Shown here: piece after piece, positions 43,660 through 54,158 of the stretch
Position numbering within the stretch: the stretch's first letter is position 1
Layout of the letters: the number at the start of each line of letters is the position of its first letter
From: Cupriavidus malaysiensis
GTDB lineage: Bacteria; Pseudomonadota; Gammaproteobacteria; Burkholderiales; Burkholderiaceae
Reading direction: 5' to 3'
Length of the DNA: 64,000 bases
Assembly: GCF_001854325.1 (NCBI RefSeq)
Contig: NZ_CP017754.1
Span: forward strand, 1,302,001 to 1,366,000
The notes under the pieces: model-generated
Told to the model about the DNA's origin: nothing
What the model saw: only the letters and a program-made list of their open reading frames with translations
Database searches by the model: none
Translations under genes and position numbers: made by a program

Positions 43660-44017
43660 TGTTTTCCTCGGGACGCCCAGTGGATCCATCCGGCAAGCCG
43701 GTCGGCACGGCCAGCGCGGTCAGCGCGGCCAGCGGGTATCTCGGGACGGCTTCATGCATGGCGCCACCGCATCCTGGCCGGCATGCGGCGGGTCGCTGCG
43801 GCGGCTCCGGCGGCCCTGGCGACTGCCGGCGGAGTTCCGCAGCCGGTGTCGAACCGTTGGCAGATACCCGCTCGCGCGCGCCATCCTCGATGCCTTGCAC
43901 GCGCTGAGGGAGATCATCTCACAACACGCCAGCGGCGAGTGGGCTGGCGCGCCTGGTCAGGCCGGGTGCCGGCGCCGATGGCGCGTTCGCCTCTTGGCCC
44001 CGTTCCCAGCCTCGCGC
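43660..44017. other. Gap between dctD and manC
   Basis: About 360 bases holding the manC promoter region on the - strand. Short 9-base imperfect repeats (GCGGTCAGC/GCGGCCAGC) lie at 43709-43735. No gene is supported, and no clear dctD terminator was found. Confidence 0.5.
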
Positions 44018-45355
<1,338 letters not shown>

Positions 45356-45357
45356 GC

Positions 45358-45415
45358 TCGGGCTACTCGGGGTACTCAGGGTACTCGGGCTACTCGGGTT
45401 CAACTCGGACACTCG
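45358..45415. repeat. Nine/ten-base tandem repeat before dctD
   Basis: Imperfect copies of TACTCGGGC/TACTCGGGG occupy the stretch directly upstream of the dctD start (45355, - strand). The ribosome-binding region is therefore part of the array, and no normal Shine-Dalgarno is present. Confidence 0.85.
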
Positions 45416-45464
45416 GATTCAACTGGGATCGACTGCAAACCGGAAACCGGGATTCTGCCTGGAT

Positions 45465-47384
45465 TCAGGCGGAATTCGCTTCGGCCTCCGGCTCGGCCAA
45501 CGGCAGCGTCAGCGTGAAGCAGGCCCCGCCGTCGGGGTGGTTGCTGGCGCGCAGGCTGCCGCCGTACTCGTTCAGGATGCCGGCCGACAGCGTCAGGCCG
45601 AGCCCAAGCCCCTGCCCGGCAGGCTTGGTGGTGAAGAAGGGCTCGAACAGCCGCGCGAAGGCGTCCTCGGACAGGCCCGGGCCGCTGTCGCGCACGGTCA
45701 GGTGAGCCTTGCCGCCGCTCACCGTGGCGCGCAGCTCGAGCCGGGGCGTGCCCTGGGCGCCGGGGCTTTCGCTGGCGTCGAGCGCGTTGCCGATCAGGTT
45801 GACCAGCACCTGTTCGAGCCGGTTCGGCTCGCAGACCACCGCCAGGCCGGGCTCGATGTCGCGCACGATGTCGGGCTGCAGCGCCTGCACGCGCGTATCG
45901 AGCAGGAACAGCGCGTTGTCCACGGCTTCGTCCAGCCGCGCGCCGCGCCTGCCGTTGCCGGGCTTGCGCGCGAAGGACTTGAGCGCGCCGGTGATGCGGC
46001 CCATGCGCTCGACCAGGCCGATGATGGTGCTCAGGTTGGTGCGCGCGGTCTCGTAGTCGCCGCGCTCGAGGAATTTCTGTGTGTTGCCGGACAGCGTGCG
46101 CAGCGCGGCCAGCGGCTGGTTGAGCTCGTGCGCGATGCCGGTGGACATCTGGCCCACGGTGGCCAGCTTGCCGGCCTGCAGCAGGCCGTCCTGGGTCTGG
46201 CGCAGCACCGCCTCGGTGCGGGTGCGCTCCGCCACCTCGGCCTGCAGCTGGGCATTGGCCTGCGACAGGTCGGCGGTGCGCTCGGCCACCTTGCGTTCCA
46301 GCTCGCTGTTGGCGGCCTCCAGCGCGGCACGCGCGGCCAGGCGCTCGCCGATGATGCGGCGGCGCACGTTCCAGGCCGCGCCGAGCAGCAGCACGAAGGC
46401 CGCCACCACGCCGCTGAGGGCGGCCGTGTTGAGCGCCGCCACGCGCGCCTGCATGGTGTTGGAGAGCAGTTCGAGGTGCCAGTCGGTGCCGGGCAGCGCC
46501 GCGCTCTGGGCCAGCATCGGCGGGCCGCCGCGCAGGCTGACCAGGGTGTCGCCGTTGCGCAGCTTGCGCACCGGCTGGAACGCCAGCGGCGCCAGCGGGG
46601 CGCGGTTGTACTGCAGGCTGTGGATCAGGCGCTGGCGCTGCTCGTCCGACATCGGCTTGAGCGCCAGCAGCCGCCACGAGGGCTCGGAGGCGAGGATGAC
46701 CACGCCGTTCTCGTCGGCCAGCAGCATCTGCATGTCGGGGATGCCGGTGCCTTGCCAGTGCTGCTCGACCGCCTCCAGGCCGATCTTGACCACGGCCACG
46801 CCGATCGGGCTGTCGCGCGGGCCGATCGGCGCCGACAGGTAGTAGCCCGATTCGCTGCGCGTGGTGCCGACACCGTAGAAGCGGCCGAGCTGGCCCTCCA
46901 TGGCGGCGTGGAAGTAGGGGCGGAAACTGAGGTCTTCGCCCAGGTAGCTGTCCGGGCGCTGCCAGTTGCTGGCGGCGAGCACGTTGCCGTGCGCATCCAG
47001 CACATAGACCACGCGCGTGCCGGCGCGCGCATTGAGCGCGACCAGGTAGGCGTTGGCGGCCGCCACCCGTGCCGCGTCGCGCGGGTGGGCCAGCAGCGCC
47101 TCGATGCGCTCGTCGAGCGACAGCAGGCCGGGCACGTGGTCGTAGCGCGCCAGCTCGCTGGCCAGGGCCTGCGTGTACAGGCGCATCTGCACCTGGCCGC
47201 GCTCGGCCTGGCGCGTCAGCGCGGTGTCGTAGCTGAGGCGGTAGCCCAGCCAGCTGGCCACGCCGATCAGCGCCGCCAGCACCACCATCGCCAGCGCGGG
47301 CGCGAACAGGCGCGGGCGGCGGACGGGTTCCGTCGAGGCGCTGGCGCCTGCGGAGAGGCCGGAGGAGGAGGGCTGGCCGGTCAT
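45465..47384 (-). CDS. dctB: C4-dicarboxylate sensor histidine kinase
   Basis: A 639-residue membrane sensor kinase. It has a first membrane helix (FAPALAMVVLAALIGVASWLGYRLS) and a periplasmic double-PDC/Cache sensor of about 270 residues (LRPYFHAAMEGQ-type segment SFRPYFHAAMEGQLGRFYGVG). A second helix (AALSGVVAAFVLLLGAAWNV), a coiled coil and HisKA (STGIAHELNQPLAALRT with the phospho-His) follow, then HATPase (NRLEQVLVNLIGNALDA, RDSGPGLS, GLGLGL). The set of domains matches DctB. ATG 47384 is chosen from the usual short cytoplasmic N-terminus; no Shine-Dalgarno is visible. It lies between dctA and dctD on the same strand. Confidence 0.93.
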   Translation of the reverse strand: MTGQPSSSGLSAGASASTEPVRRPRLFAPALAMVVLAALIGVASWLGYRLSYDTALTRQAERGQVQMRLYTQALASELARYDHVPGLLSLDERIEALLAHPRDAARVAAANAYLVALNARAGTRVVYVLDAHGNVLAASNWQRPDSYLGEDLSFRPYFHAAMEGQLGRFYGVGTTRSESGYYLSAPIGPRDSPIGVAVVKIGLEAVEQHWQGTGIPDMQMLLADENGVVILASEPSWRLLALKPMSDEQRQRLIHSLQYNRAPLAPLAFQPVRKLRNGDTLVSLRGGPPMLAQSAALPGTDWHLELLSNTMQARVAALNTAALSGVVAAFVLLLGAAWNVRRRIIGERLAARAALEAANSELERKVAERTADLSQANAQLQAEVAERTRTEAVLRQTQDGLLQAGKLATVGQMSTGIAHELNQPLAALRTLSGNTQKFLERGDYETARTNLSTIIGLVERMGRITGALKSFARKPGNGRRGARLDEAVDNALFLLDTRVQALQPDIVRDIEPGLAVVCEPNRLEQVLVNLIGNALDASESPGAQGTPRLELRATVSGGKAHLTVRDSGPGLSEDAFARLFEPFFTTKPAGQGLGLGLTLSAGILNEYGGSLRASNHPDGGACFTLTLPLAEPEAEANSA

Positions 47385-47540
47385 GGGCTGGCGGGGGAGG
47401 GTGGGTGGAATCGGGGCTGGATTCGGGATGGGTGGAATCGGCGCAGCGGCGCTGGCGGGTCGAGGCGCGCGAAGCGCAGGTTCCGGCACGGGCGTCGGCG
47501 ACGCGGTGCCCCGTTTTACCACATCCCGCACCGCGGAATG

Positions 47541-47576
47541 AATAAGGGCCCGCCCGCCTGGTCGGCGGCCGGGCCC
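47541..47576 (-). terminator. Terminator after dctA
   Basis: Arms at 47546-47558 and 47564-47576 pair over 13 bases with one mismatch around a 5-base loop. On the - strand the stem is followed by TTATT. It lies about 20 bases beyond the dctA stop and should separate dctA from dctBD transcription. Confidence 0.7.
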
Positions 47577-47595
47577 TGGCACGGCTGCGGGAAGC

Positions 47596-48900
47596 TTACT
47601 TGCCCGACAGGACCTGAACGGGTGTCAGGTCGGCGTCGGCCGAGGGTTCATCCTCTGCCGACAGCACCGGCGCGCCGATGGCGCCTTCGCTCTTGGCGAC
47701 GACGCTGGTTGCAATCGCATTGCCCAGGACATTGGTCACGGTACGGCCCATGTCCAGCACGTGGTCGATGCCCAGTACCAGCAGGATGCCGGCCTCGGGC
47801 AGGCCGAACATCGGCAGCACGGCGGCCACCACCACCAGCGAGGCGCGCGGCACGCCGGCGATGCCCTTGCTGGTGACCAGCAGCACCAGCAGCATGGTGA
47901 TCTGCTGGGTCAGCGACAGATGGATGCCGTACACCTGGGCCACGAACAGCGCGGCGAAGGAGGTGTACATGATCGAGCCGTCCAGGTTGAACGAGTAGCC
48001 CAGCGGCAGCACGAAGCCGGTGATGCGCTCCTTGACGCCGAAGCGGGTCAGCGCGTCGATGACCTTCGGGTAGGCCGACTCGCTGCTGGCGGTGGCGAAG
48101 CCGATCATCAGCGGCGCGCGCATCAGCTTGAGCAGGCGGAACACGTCGCGGCCCAGGAAGAAGTAGCCGCCGGTGATCAGCGCCACCCACAGCAGTGCCA
48201 GCGCCAGGTACAGGCTGCCCAGCAGCTTGGCGTACACGCCCAGCACGCCCAGGCCCTCGGCCGTGATGACGGCCGAGATGGCGCCGAACACGCCCACCGG
48301 GGCGAAGGCCATCACGTAGTTGGTGACCTTCAGCATCACCTGGCCCAGGCCTTCGATGGCGGCCAGCACCGGCTTGCCGGCGCCGTCCTTGACCGTGCCC
48401 AGCGCGAAGCCGAAGAACAGCGAGAACACCACGATCTGCAGGATCTCGTTGGTGGCCATCGCTTCCACGAAGCTCTTGGGGAACATGTGGGCGATGAAGT
48501 CGCGCAGGTTCAGCGACGCCGTCTTCACGCTGGAGGTGGCGTCCGCCGCCGGGATCGCCAGGTTCATGCCGTGGCCCGGGGTCAGCAGGTTGGCCATCAC
48601 CAGGCCCAGCAGCAGCGAAGTGATCGAGGCGCCGATGAACCACGCCATCGCCTTCATGCCGATGCGGCCGACGGCGCGCCCGTCACCCATGCCGGCGATG
48701 CCCGCCACCAGCGTGGCGAACACCAGCGGCCCGATGATCATCTTGATCATGCGCAGGAACACGTCGGTCAGGATGGACAGGTGGTCCGCGATGGACTTGG
48801 CGGTGGCGGCGTCCGGCGCCATGTTGTGCGCGGCGGTGCCGGCCAGCACGCCTAGCAGCATTGCAATGAAAATCAGGGTGGGCAGTCGATTCAGTTTCAT
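47596..48900 (-). CDS. dctA: C4-dicarboxylate transporter (succinate/fumarate/malate)
   Basis: A 434-residue secondary transporter of the DAACS family that takes up succinate, fumarate and malate with protons or sodium. Typical motifs are MIIGPLVFATLVAGIAGMGD, the re-entrant-loop SSES in FATASSESAYPKVIDAL, PLGYSFNLDGSIMY, and VTSKGIAGVPRASLVVVAA. ATG 48900 gives the normal MKLNRLPTL N-terminus; the long upstream frame is a shadow. Its regulators dctB and dctD follow downstream, and a sigma-54 promoter candidate lies 280 bases upstream. Confidence 0.96.
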   Translation of the reverse strand: MKLNRLPTLIFIAMLLGVLAGTAAHNMAPDAATAKSIADHLSILTDVFLRMIKMIIGPLVFATLVAGIAGMGDGRAVGRIGMKAMAWFIGASITSLLLGLVMANLLTPGHGMNLAIPAADATSSVKTASLNLRDFIAHMFPKSFVEAMATNEILQIVVFSLFFGFALGTVKDGAGKPVLAAIEGLGQVMLKVTNYVMAFAPVGVFGAISAVITAEGLGVLGVYAKLLGSLYLALALLWVALITGGYFFLGRDVFRLLKLMRAPLMIGFATASSESAYPKVIDALTRFGVKERITGFVLPLGYSFNLDGSIMYTSFAALFVAQVYGIHLSLTQQITMLLVLLVTSKGIAGVPRASLVVVAAVLPMFGLPEAGILLVLGIDHVLDMGRTVTNVLGNAIATSVVAKSEGAIGAPVLSAEDEPSADADLTPVQVLSGK

Positions 48901-49177
48901 CGTGGATCGGAACGATGCGCCCGGCGCGGGACGACGGGCGGCTGTATTGCAAGGGGGGCCGGCTGGCTGGCGCGGGACCGGTGTCCGGTCTGGCGACGCG
49001 CTGGCTCGTTCGGCCAGGAGCGTCAGCGCTGCGGCAGCCGCCGTGCGTCGACGGGCGCACGGCGCGTGGGGCGCGATGCGGGATGGGTCACTTGTCCTCC
49101 TCTTTTCCTCTGTTGTTGGGTGCGGCCGGGGCCTGGGGGGGCCTCGGCGTCCGCCATGCTTGGTGGCGCCTTCTATC

Positions 49178-49192
49178 GCACGAGCCGTGCCA
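49178..49192 (-). promoter_or_regulatory. Candidate sigma-54 promoter of dctA
   Basis: On the - strand the sequence reads TGGCACG-GCTC-GTGC, matching the -24 element fully and the -12 element in TGC, with the required ten bases between GG and GC. Because DctD activates sigma-54 RNA polymerase, this position upstream of dctA is meaningful. Transcription would start near 49166 and give a leader of about 265 bases. Confidence 0.65.
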
Positions 49193-49618
49193 GCGCTGCA
49201 TGCGCGCGCATGCATGCCTAAGATGTTGATTTCGCTGCGGAAAAAAATGTGATGCGGGCGCTTTGTTCGGTTTTCCGTGTGTTGGTGCCGGATGGCCGTT
49301 CGGATTACCGAATGCGTGGCCGGGCGATGGGTGGCGGTGGCGGCATGTGCGTCGCGGCGGCGCCGGGCGAGGTGCCGGATGCTGGACGGGGGCTGGAGCA
49401 GCATGGACCGGGATGGTCCGGGATGGTCCGGGATGGTCCGGGATGGTCCGGGATGGTCCGGGATGGGAGGAGACTAAGCCTGCCTCTCCGTCTTCTGGCG
49501 CATACCAATCGCCGTGGCCCGGCTCCTAGAATGAAGCCATCCGGCCGGTCGGATACGGACCCGACACGGGTCGGAGGGGCTGGCGCCCGGCCGCGGGGCG
49601 CAGGGATGGGGGCCGGAC
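49193..49618. other. Gap between dctA promoter and acyltransferase gene
   Basis: About 425 bases. An AT-rich patch around 49220-49265, with a partial TTCGCTGCGGAA dyad, could be a DctD-binding zone. A phased 10-base repeat lies at 49401-49467. No gene is supported. Confidence 0.5.
49401..49467. repeat. Ten-base tandem repeat, five exact units
   Basis: GGATGGTCCG occurs five times exactly from 49411 to 49460, flanked by GCATGGACCG (49401-49410) and GGATGGG (49461-49467). The ten-base unit equals about one helical turn, so any bound protein would see every copy on the same face. Confidence 0.95.
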
Positions 49619-50707
49619 ATGAGTTCGAAGCACGCCTTTGTCACGCTGGACGCGCTGCGCGGGATTGCCGCCCTGGGCGTGGCGGTGACGCACATGCCGC
49701 GGGTCTTCGATGGCGTGACGGTGCCGAATGCCCACCTCGCCGTCGATTTCTTCTTTCAGCTGAGCGGCTTCGTCATTGCCTTCGCCTACTTGAAGAAGAT
49801 CGAGGAGGGGATGAGCCTGGGCACCTTCGTGCGGGCCCGCGTCAACCGCCTCTACCCCATCTTCCTGGTCGGCATCCTGCTGGGCGTCGCGGTGGCCGTG
49901 GCGGCCCTGGCCTTCGGCGGCGCCGGCATGTCCGTGTCGTGGTCGGGGCGCGCCTTCGGCTGTGCCGTGCTGCCGAACCTGCTGATGCTGCCGGCCTTCG
50001 GCTGCGGCGTGGACAACCTGATCTTCCCCTTCAACCCCCCGATGTGGTCGGTGTTCCACGAGTTCCTGGTCAACATCGCCTTCTTCCTGCTGATTCCGCT
50101 GTTGCGCTTCCGCCTGCTGGTGCTGTGCCTGCCGCCGTTCCTCTATCTTCTGCTGGCGCCCTTCGTGCTGGGCAGCGGCGGCTTCGACTTCGGCTTCGGC
50201 TGGGGCGACTTCCTGCCGGGCTTCCTGCGCACGGCCGCGTCTTTCCTGGTCGGCGTGAACATCTTCCTGGCCGCCGACCGCCGCATGTCCAGCTCCAACC
50301 TGGTCGGTGTGCTGCTGGCGGTGGTGACGGGGGCGGCGCTCTACGCTTCCCATACCGGCCTGATCTACGAGTCGGTGATGGTGGTGGTGGTGTTTCCGCT
50401 GGTGGTGTGGTTCGGCGCGCGCTACAACCCGTCGCATGCCGGCCTGGCCTGGCTGTTCGTCAAGCTGGGCAGCATCAGCTATGTGCTGTATGCCATCCAC
50501 AAGCCGACCTACCAGCTGCTCTACGGCGCGCTGCTCAAGTTCGCGCCGTCGCTGATCGGGCGCGCCGGCATGGCGCTGGGCGTGGCCATGCTGGCGGGCA
50601 TCGTGCTCCTGTCCTGGTGGCTGGCGCGCTATTACGAGCCGGCGGCGCGCGCCCTGCTGGGCAAGGTGGGCGCCGCGCGGCGGGCCGCGCCGGCTTCCGC
50701 GGAGTGA
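49619..50707 (+). CDS. Membrane acyltransferase, acyltransferase-3 family
   Basis: A 362-residue integral membrane protein. FVTLDALRGIAALGVAVTHMPR has the catalytic His, with AVDFFFQLSGFVIAFAY, GTFVRARVNRLYPIFLVGILLG, and about ten membrane helices. It belongs to the OafA-type acyltransferases that modify surface polysaccharides or other envelope molecules. It is not in an operon with other EPS genes; its neighbours are dctA (divergent) and a c-di-GMP protein (convergent). The substrate is unknown. The start ATG is preceded by a weak GG-rich site. Confidence 0.9.
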   Translation: MSSKHAFVTLDALRGIAALGVAVTHMPRVFDGVTVPNAHLAVDFFFQLSGFVIAFAYLKKIEEGMSLGTFVRARVNRLYPIFLVGILLGVAVAVAALAFGGAGMSVSWSGRAFGCAVLPNLLMLPAFGCGVDNLIFPFNPPMWSVFHEFLVNIAFFLLIPLLRFRLLVLCLPPFLYLLLAPFVLGSGGFDFGFGWGDFLPGFLRTAASFLVGVNIFLAADRRMSSSNLVGVLLAVVTGAALYASHTGLIYESVMVVVVFPLVVWFGARYNPSHAGLAWLFVKLGSISYVLYAIHKPTYQLLYGALLKFAPSLIGRAGMALGVAMLAGIVLLSWWLARYYEPAARALLGKVGAARRAAPASAE

Positions 50708-50709
50708 TG

Positions 50710-50758
50710 CCGGCGGGGTGATGCCGCGCAGTGATGCCCCGCAATGCCGCCCCGCCGG
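50710..50758. terminator. Hairpin between convergent genes
   Basis: Arms CCGGCGGGG (50710-50718) and CCCCGCCGG (50750-50758) are perfect 9-base complements around a 31-base loop containing GTGATGCC repeats. The structure fills the gap between the acyltransferase (+) and the c-di-GMP gene (-). No T-tract. Confidence 0.5.
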
Positions 50759-50762
50759 GACC

Positions 50763-53700
50763 TCAGCTGTCCTGCGAGGCGCGCGCGGTGCGGCTGTCGA
50801 GGAACAGGTCGAGCGGCATGGGCCGTCCGATCACATAGCCCTGCGCGAAGTCGACGCCGATGGTGCGCAGCACGTGCAGCGTCTGCTCGTCCTCCACCGA
50901 TTCTGCTACCGTGCTGACGCCGAGGCGGTGGCCGATATCGTTGATGGAACTGACGATCTCGCGGTCCACCGCGTTGCTGGCCAGGTGGCGGATGAAGCTG
51001 CCGTCGATCTTCAGGCAGTCGACCGGGAACTGCTTCAGGTAGGCGAAGGAGGACAGGCCGGTACCGAAGTCGTCCAGCGCCACCGTGCAGCCGGCGCGCC
51101 GCATCTCGGACACCAGCCGGTTGGCCGCCGCCATGTTGTTGATCAGCGCGGTCTCGGTGATCTCCAGCTGGATGCGGCTGGCGGGCAGCACCGAGTCGTG
51201 CAGTTCGGCGTGCAGGAAGGGCAGCAGGAACGGCTCGCCCAGCGAGTTGGCCGACAGGTTGATGCCGACCGTCAGCCCGGGCACGGCGAGCAGGCGCGCG
51301 CCATAGCTGCGCAGCACGTGACGGATCACCCAGCGGTCGACGTGGCCCATCAGGTCGTAGCGCTCGGCCGCCGGGATGAAGGCGCCCGGCATCACCAGCT
51401 GGCCGCCTTCGTCGATCATGCGCACCAGGATCTCGATGTGGTGGGCGTCGGCGCAGGCCACCTGCAGCGGCCGGATCTCCTGCGCGAACAGGCGGAAACG
51501 GTTCGCCTCCAGCGCCGAGTGGATGCCGGCCGCCACCTGCAGTTCCTGGTGGTGGCGCTGGGCGTCGCTCTCGTCGCTGCGGTAGACCGAGACGCGGTTG
51601 CGGCCGGCCGCCTTGGCGGCATAGCAGGCCACGTCGGCGCGGCTCATCAGCTCGCCCACGGGCGGCGCCTCGGCGTCGATGGCGGTGATGCCGATGCTGG
51701 CGCCCAGGTCGTAGACCCGCCCCTCCCACGGGAAGCGCTGGCCGCGGATGGCGTCGATCACCTTCTGGCACACGGCCTCGGCATGCTCGACGGTGCAGTT
51801 GTGCAGCAGCAGCCCGAATTCGTCGCCGCCGAGCCGGGCCAGCACGTCGTCGGTGCGCACGTGGTGGCGGATCACGTGGCTGAGCTCGCGCAGCAGCACG
51901 TCGCCGGCGGCGTGGCCGGCGGTGTCGTTGACGATCTTGAAGCGGTCCAGGTCGATGAAGCACAGCGCATGGCGCTGCAGCTGCTGGCGCGCCGCTTCGC
52001 AGGCTTCGCGCAGGCGCTTCTCGAACCAGTTGCGGTTGGGCAGCCCGGTCAGCGCGTCGTGCGTGGCCGAGTGCGCCAGTTCGCGCTGCAGCGCGCGTGC
52101 CTGCGTGATGTCCTGGAACACCAGCACCGCGCCCAGCACCTCGCCGGCGGCGGTCAGCACCGGCGCGGCCGAGTCCTGCACGTCGTGGCGGTCGCCGTTC
52201 AGGCCCAGCAGCACCGCGCCGTCCTGCAGGTAGACCGGGCGCAGCGTCTGCAGGCAGGTGGCCACGGGATTGGGGATGACGTCGCCGCTGTTCTCGTCGA
52301 CCACGCGGAAGATCTGCTCCAGCGGCTGCCCCATGGCGGCGGGCAGGGTCCAGCCGGTGAGCTGCTCGGCGATGGGGTTCATGAAGGTGACGCCCATCTG
52401 CGCGTCCGTGCAGATCACCGCGTCGCCGATCGAGCGCAGCGTGATGTGCAGGCGTTCCTTTTCCTCGAACAGCGCTTCGGTGAGATGGCGCTGCTCGGTG
52501 ATGTCCCAGTTGGTGCCGACCATGGCGCTGGCGCGGCCGTCCTGCTGGCGCGACACCATGGCCATGGCGCGGATGTGGCGCACCTCGCCGCCGGGCAGGC
52601 GGATCCGGTATTCGGTGTCGAAGGGGCGCGTGCCCTTGATGGCATGGCGCATCTCGTCGCTGGCGCGCTGCAGGTCGTCCGGATGCAGCATGGCGATCCA
52701 TTGCTCCAGCGCCAGCACGCCGCTGCCGTCGGCCTCGCGCGCGGGCAGGCCGTGCAGCGCGTGCATGCGCGCGTCCCAGGTGATGGTGGAGGTGACGAAG
52801 TCCCACTCCCAGATGCCCACCCCGCCGGCCTCGACGGCGAGCTGGGTGCGGCGCGACAGGCGTTCGAGCGCCTCCTGCGCGGTCTTGCGCTCGTGGATGC
52901 TCTCCACCTGGGCGATGAAATGCAGCGGCTCGCCGCTGGCCTCGTCGTGCATCAGGGAGACCGCCAGCAGCGCCCACACATACTCGCCGTTCTTGCGCAG
53001 GTAGCGCTTTTCCATGCGGTAGGACTCGATCTCGCCGGTCAGCAGCTGCTCCAGCTGGCGCAGGTCGGAGGCGAGGTCGTCCGGGTGGGTGATGGTCTGG
53101 AAGGGCAGCTCGGCCATCTCGTCCGCGGAGTAGCCGAACAGCTCGCAGATGGCGCGGTTGACGGTATGCCAGCGGCCGTCCAGGCTCACCAGCGCCATGC
53201 CGATCGCCGAGTGCTCCATGGCCTGGCGGAAGCGCTGCTCGCTGCCGCGCAGTTCATTGCGGTCGTGGCGGTTCTGCTCCACCACGAAGGCGATGCAGAT
53301 CGGGAAGATCACGATCAGCGCCGCCGAGATCTGCCCGGATTGCAGCAGCGCGGTCGGCGCGGCGTGCCAGCCGGCATGGGCGGAGTACAGGTCCAGCAGC
53401 ACGGTGACGGTGACCGAGAGCAGCGCCAGCAGCGCCGTGACGAGCGGGTTGGAGCCGAGCGCCGTCAGCAGCAGCGGCATCGATAGCACGATGAAGTGCT
53501 CGTGGCCGAGCCAGACGGTGGCGCAGCTGGTGGCCAGGCACAGCAGGGACAGGCCCGCCAGGCGCCAGCGCCGGCGCGGCGCCAGCGTGGTCAGGATGCG
53601 CTCGCGGGTCAGCGTGGCCATCAGCGGCAGCAGCAGCACCGCGCCCAGCGCGTCGGATGTCCACCAGGTCCACCACGCCGAGGTGTAAAGGCCCTGGTAG

Positions 53701-54158
53701 ACGGTGCTGATCACGGCCGCGCCGAGCGTGGCGCCCACCGCCGGCCCGATCGTGCTGCCCGTGCCCATCACGATGGCGAAGCCGGCCAGCGGGCCGGTGC
53801 TGGCCTGGCGCGTGCTGGCCAGCAGCTGGCGCGCCAGCCAGGCCGACAGGCCGATCTCGGCGGTGTTGGCGCCGGCCAGCAGCAGGGCGGCGCCGAAGCT
53901 GTCGCCCATCAGCCAGTTGGCGAGCAGGATGCCCGCCAGCACGGACGCCAGCAGGCCGCGTGTTTCGGCGCGGGGCCGGCGCAGCAGGAGCCCGAGCGCG
54001 AAGGCACTGGCCAGCCAGATCGTGGCTGGCTCGCCGGGGTTCCGCGAGACCGCGATGCTGCCCGCACCGAAGGCTAGCGTGCCGATGGCGGTCAACAGCA
54101 TCGCCAGGCGTGGATGCTGGGCAGTGGAGGGCTGGCGGTAAGCCGGGTCGGGCTGCAT
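50763..54158 (-). CDS. MASE1-PAS-PAS-PAS-GGDEF-EAL cyclic-di-GMP protein
   Basis: A 1131-residue membrane protein. Residues about 15-300 form an eight-helix MASE1 sensor. Three PAS domains follow (RFRQAMEHSAIGMALVSLDGRWHTVN; LAVEAGGVGIWEWDF; TLRSIGDAVICTDAQMGVTFMN), with PAC-like ends. The GGDEF domain is intact (ARLGGDEFGLLL). The EAL domain reads EILVRM at the signature, so Ala is replaced by Ile, but Glu is kept together with EITETALI, DDFGTGLSSFAYL, KIDGSFI and AESVED. Both activities are possible. It is a large integrator of input signals. ATG 54158 gives a full MASE1 region. Nearby hairpins lie in its leader. Confidence 0.93.
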   Translation of the reverse strand: MQPDPAYRQPSTAQHPRLAMLLTAIGTLAFGAGSIAVSRNPGEPATIWLASAFALGLLLRRPRAETRGLLASVLAGILLANWLMGDSFGAALLLAGANTAEIGLSAWLARQLLASTRQASTGPLAGFAIVMGTGSTIGPAVGATLGAAVISTVYQGLYTSAWWTWWTSDALGAVLLLPLMATLTRERILTTLAPRRRWRLAGLSLLCLATSCATVWLGHEHFIVLSMPLLLTALGSNPLVTALLALLSVTVTVLLDLYSAHAGWHAAPTALLQSGQISAALIVIFPICIAFVVEQNRHDRNELRGSEQRFRQAMEHSAIGMALVSLDGRWHTVNRAICELFGYSADEMAELPFQTITHPDDLASDLRQLEQLLTGEIESYRMEKRYLRKNGEYVWALLAVSLMHDEASGEPLHFIAQVESIHERKTAQEALERLSRRTQLAVEAGGVGIWEWDFVTSTITWDARMHALHGLPAREADGSGVLALEQWIAMLHPDDLQRASDEMRHAIKGTRPFDTEYRIRLPGGEVRHIRAMAMVSRQQDGRASAMVGTNWDITEQRHLTEALFEEKERLHITLRSIGDAVICTDAQMGVTFMNPIAEQLTGWTLPAAMGQPLEQIFRVVDENSGDVIPNPVATCLQTLRPVYLQDGAVLLGLNGDRHDVQDSAAPVLTAAGEVLGAVLVFQDITQARALQRELAHSATHDALTGLPNRNWFEKRLREACEAARQQLQRHALCFIDLDRFKIVNDTAGHAAGDVLLRELSHVIRHHVRTDDVLARLGGDEFGLLLHNCTVEHAEAVCQKVIDAIRGQRFPWEGRVYDLGASIGITAIDAEAPPVGELMSRADVACYAAKAAGRNRVSVYRSDESDAQRHHQELQVAAGIHSALEANRFRLFAQEIRPLQVACADAHHIEILVRMIDEGGQLVMPGAFIPAAERYDLMGHVDRWVIRHVLRSYGARLLAVPGLTVGINLSANSLGEPFLLPFLHAELHDSVLPASRIQLEITETALINNMAAANRLVSEMRRAGCTVALDDFGTGLSSFAYLKQFPVDCLKIDGSFIRHLASNAVDREIVSSINDIGHRLGVSTVAESVEDEQTLHVLRTIGVDFAQGYVIGRPMPLDLFLDSRTARASQDS

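Noticed and set aside
47761..48855. Long + strand frame opposite dctA
   Set aside because: It is rich in His, Gln and Gly, typical of the antisense frame of a GC-rich gene. dctA is unambiguous.
48940..48970. Second sigma-54-like box nearer to dctA (GGCC...TTGC)
   Set aside because: Only eight bases separate GG and GC, too short for a sigma-54 promoter, and the -24 element does not match.
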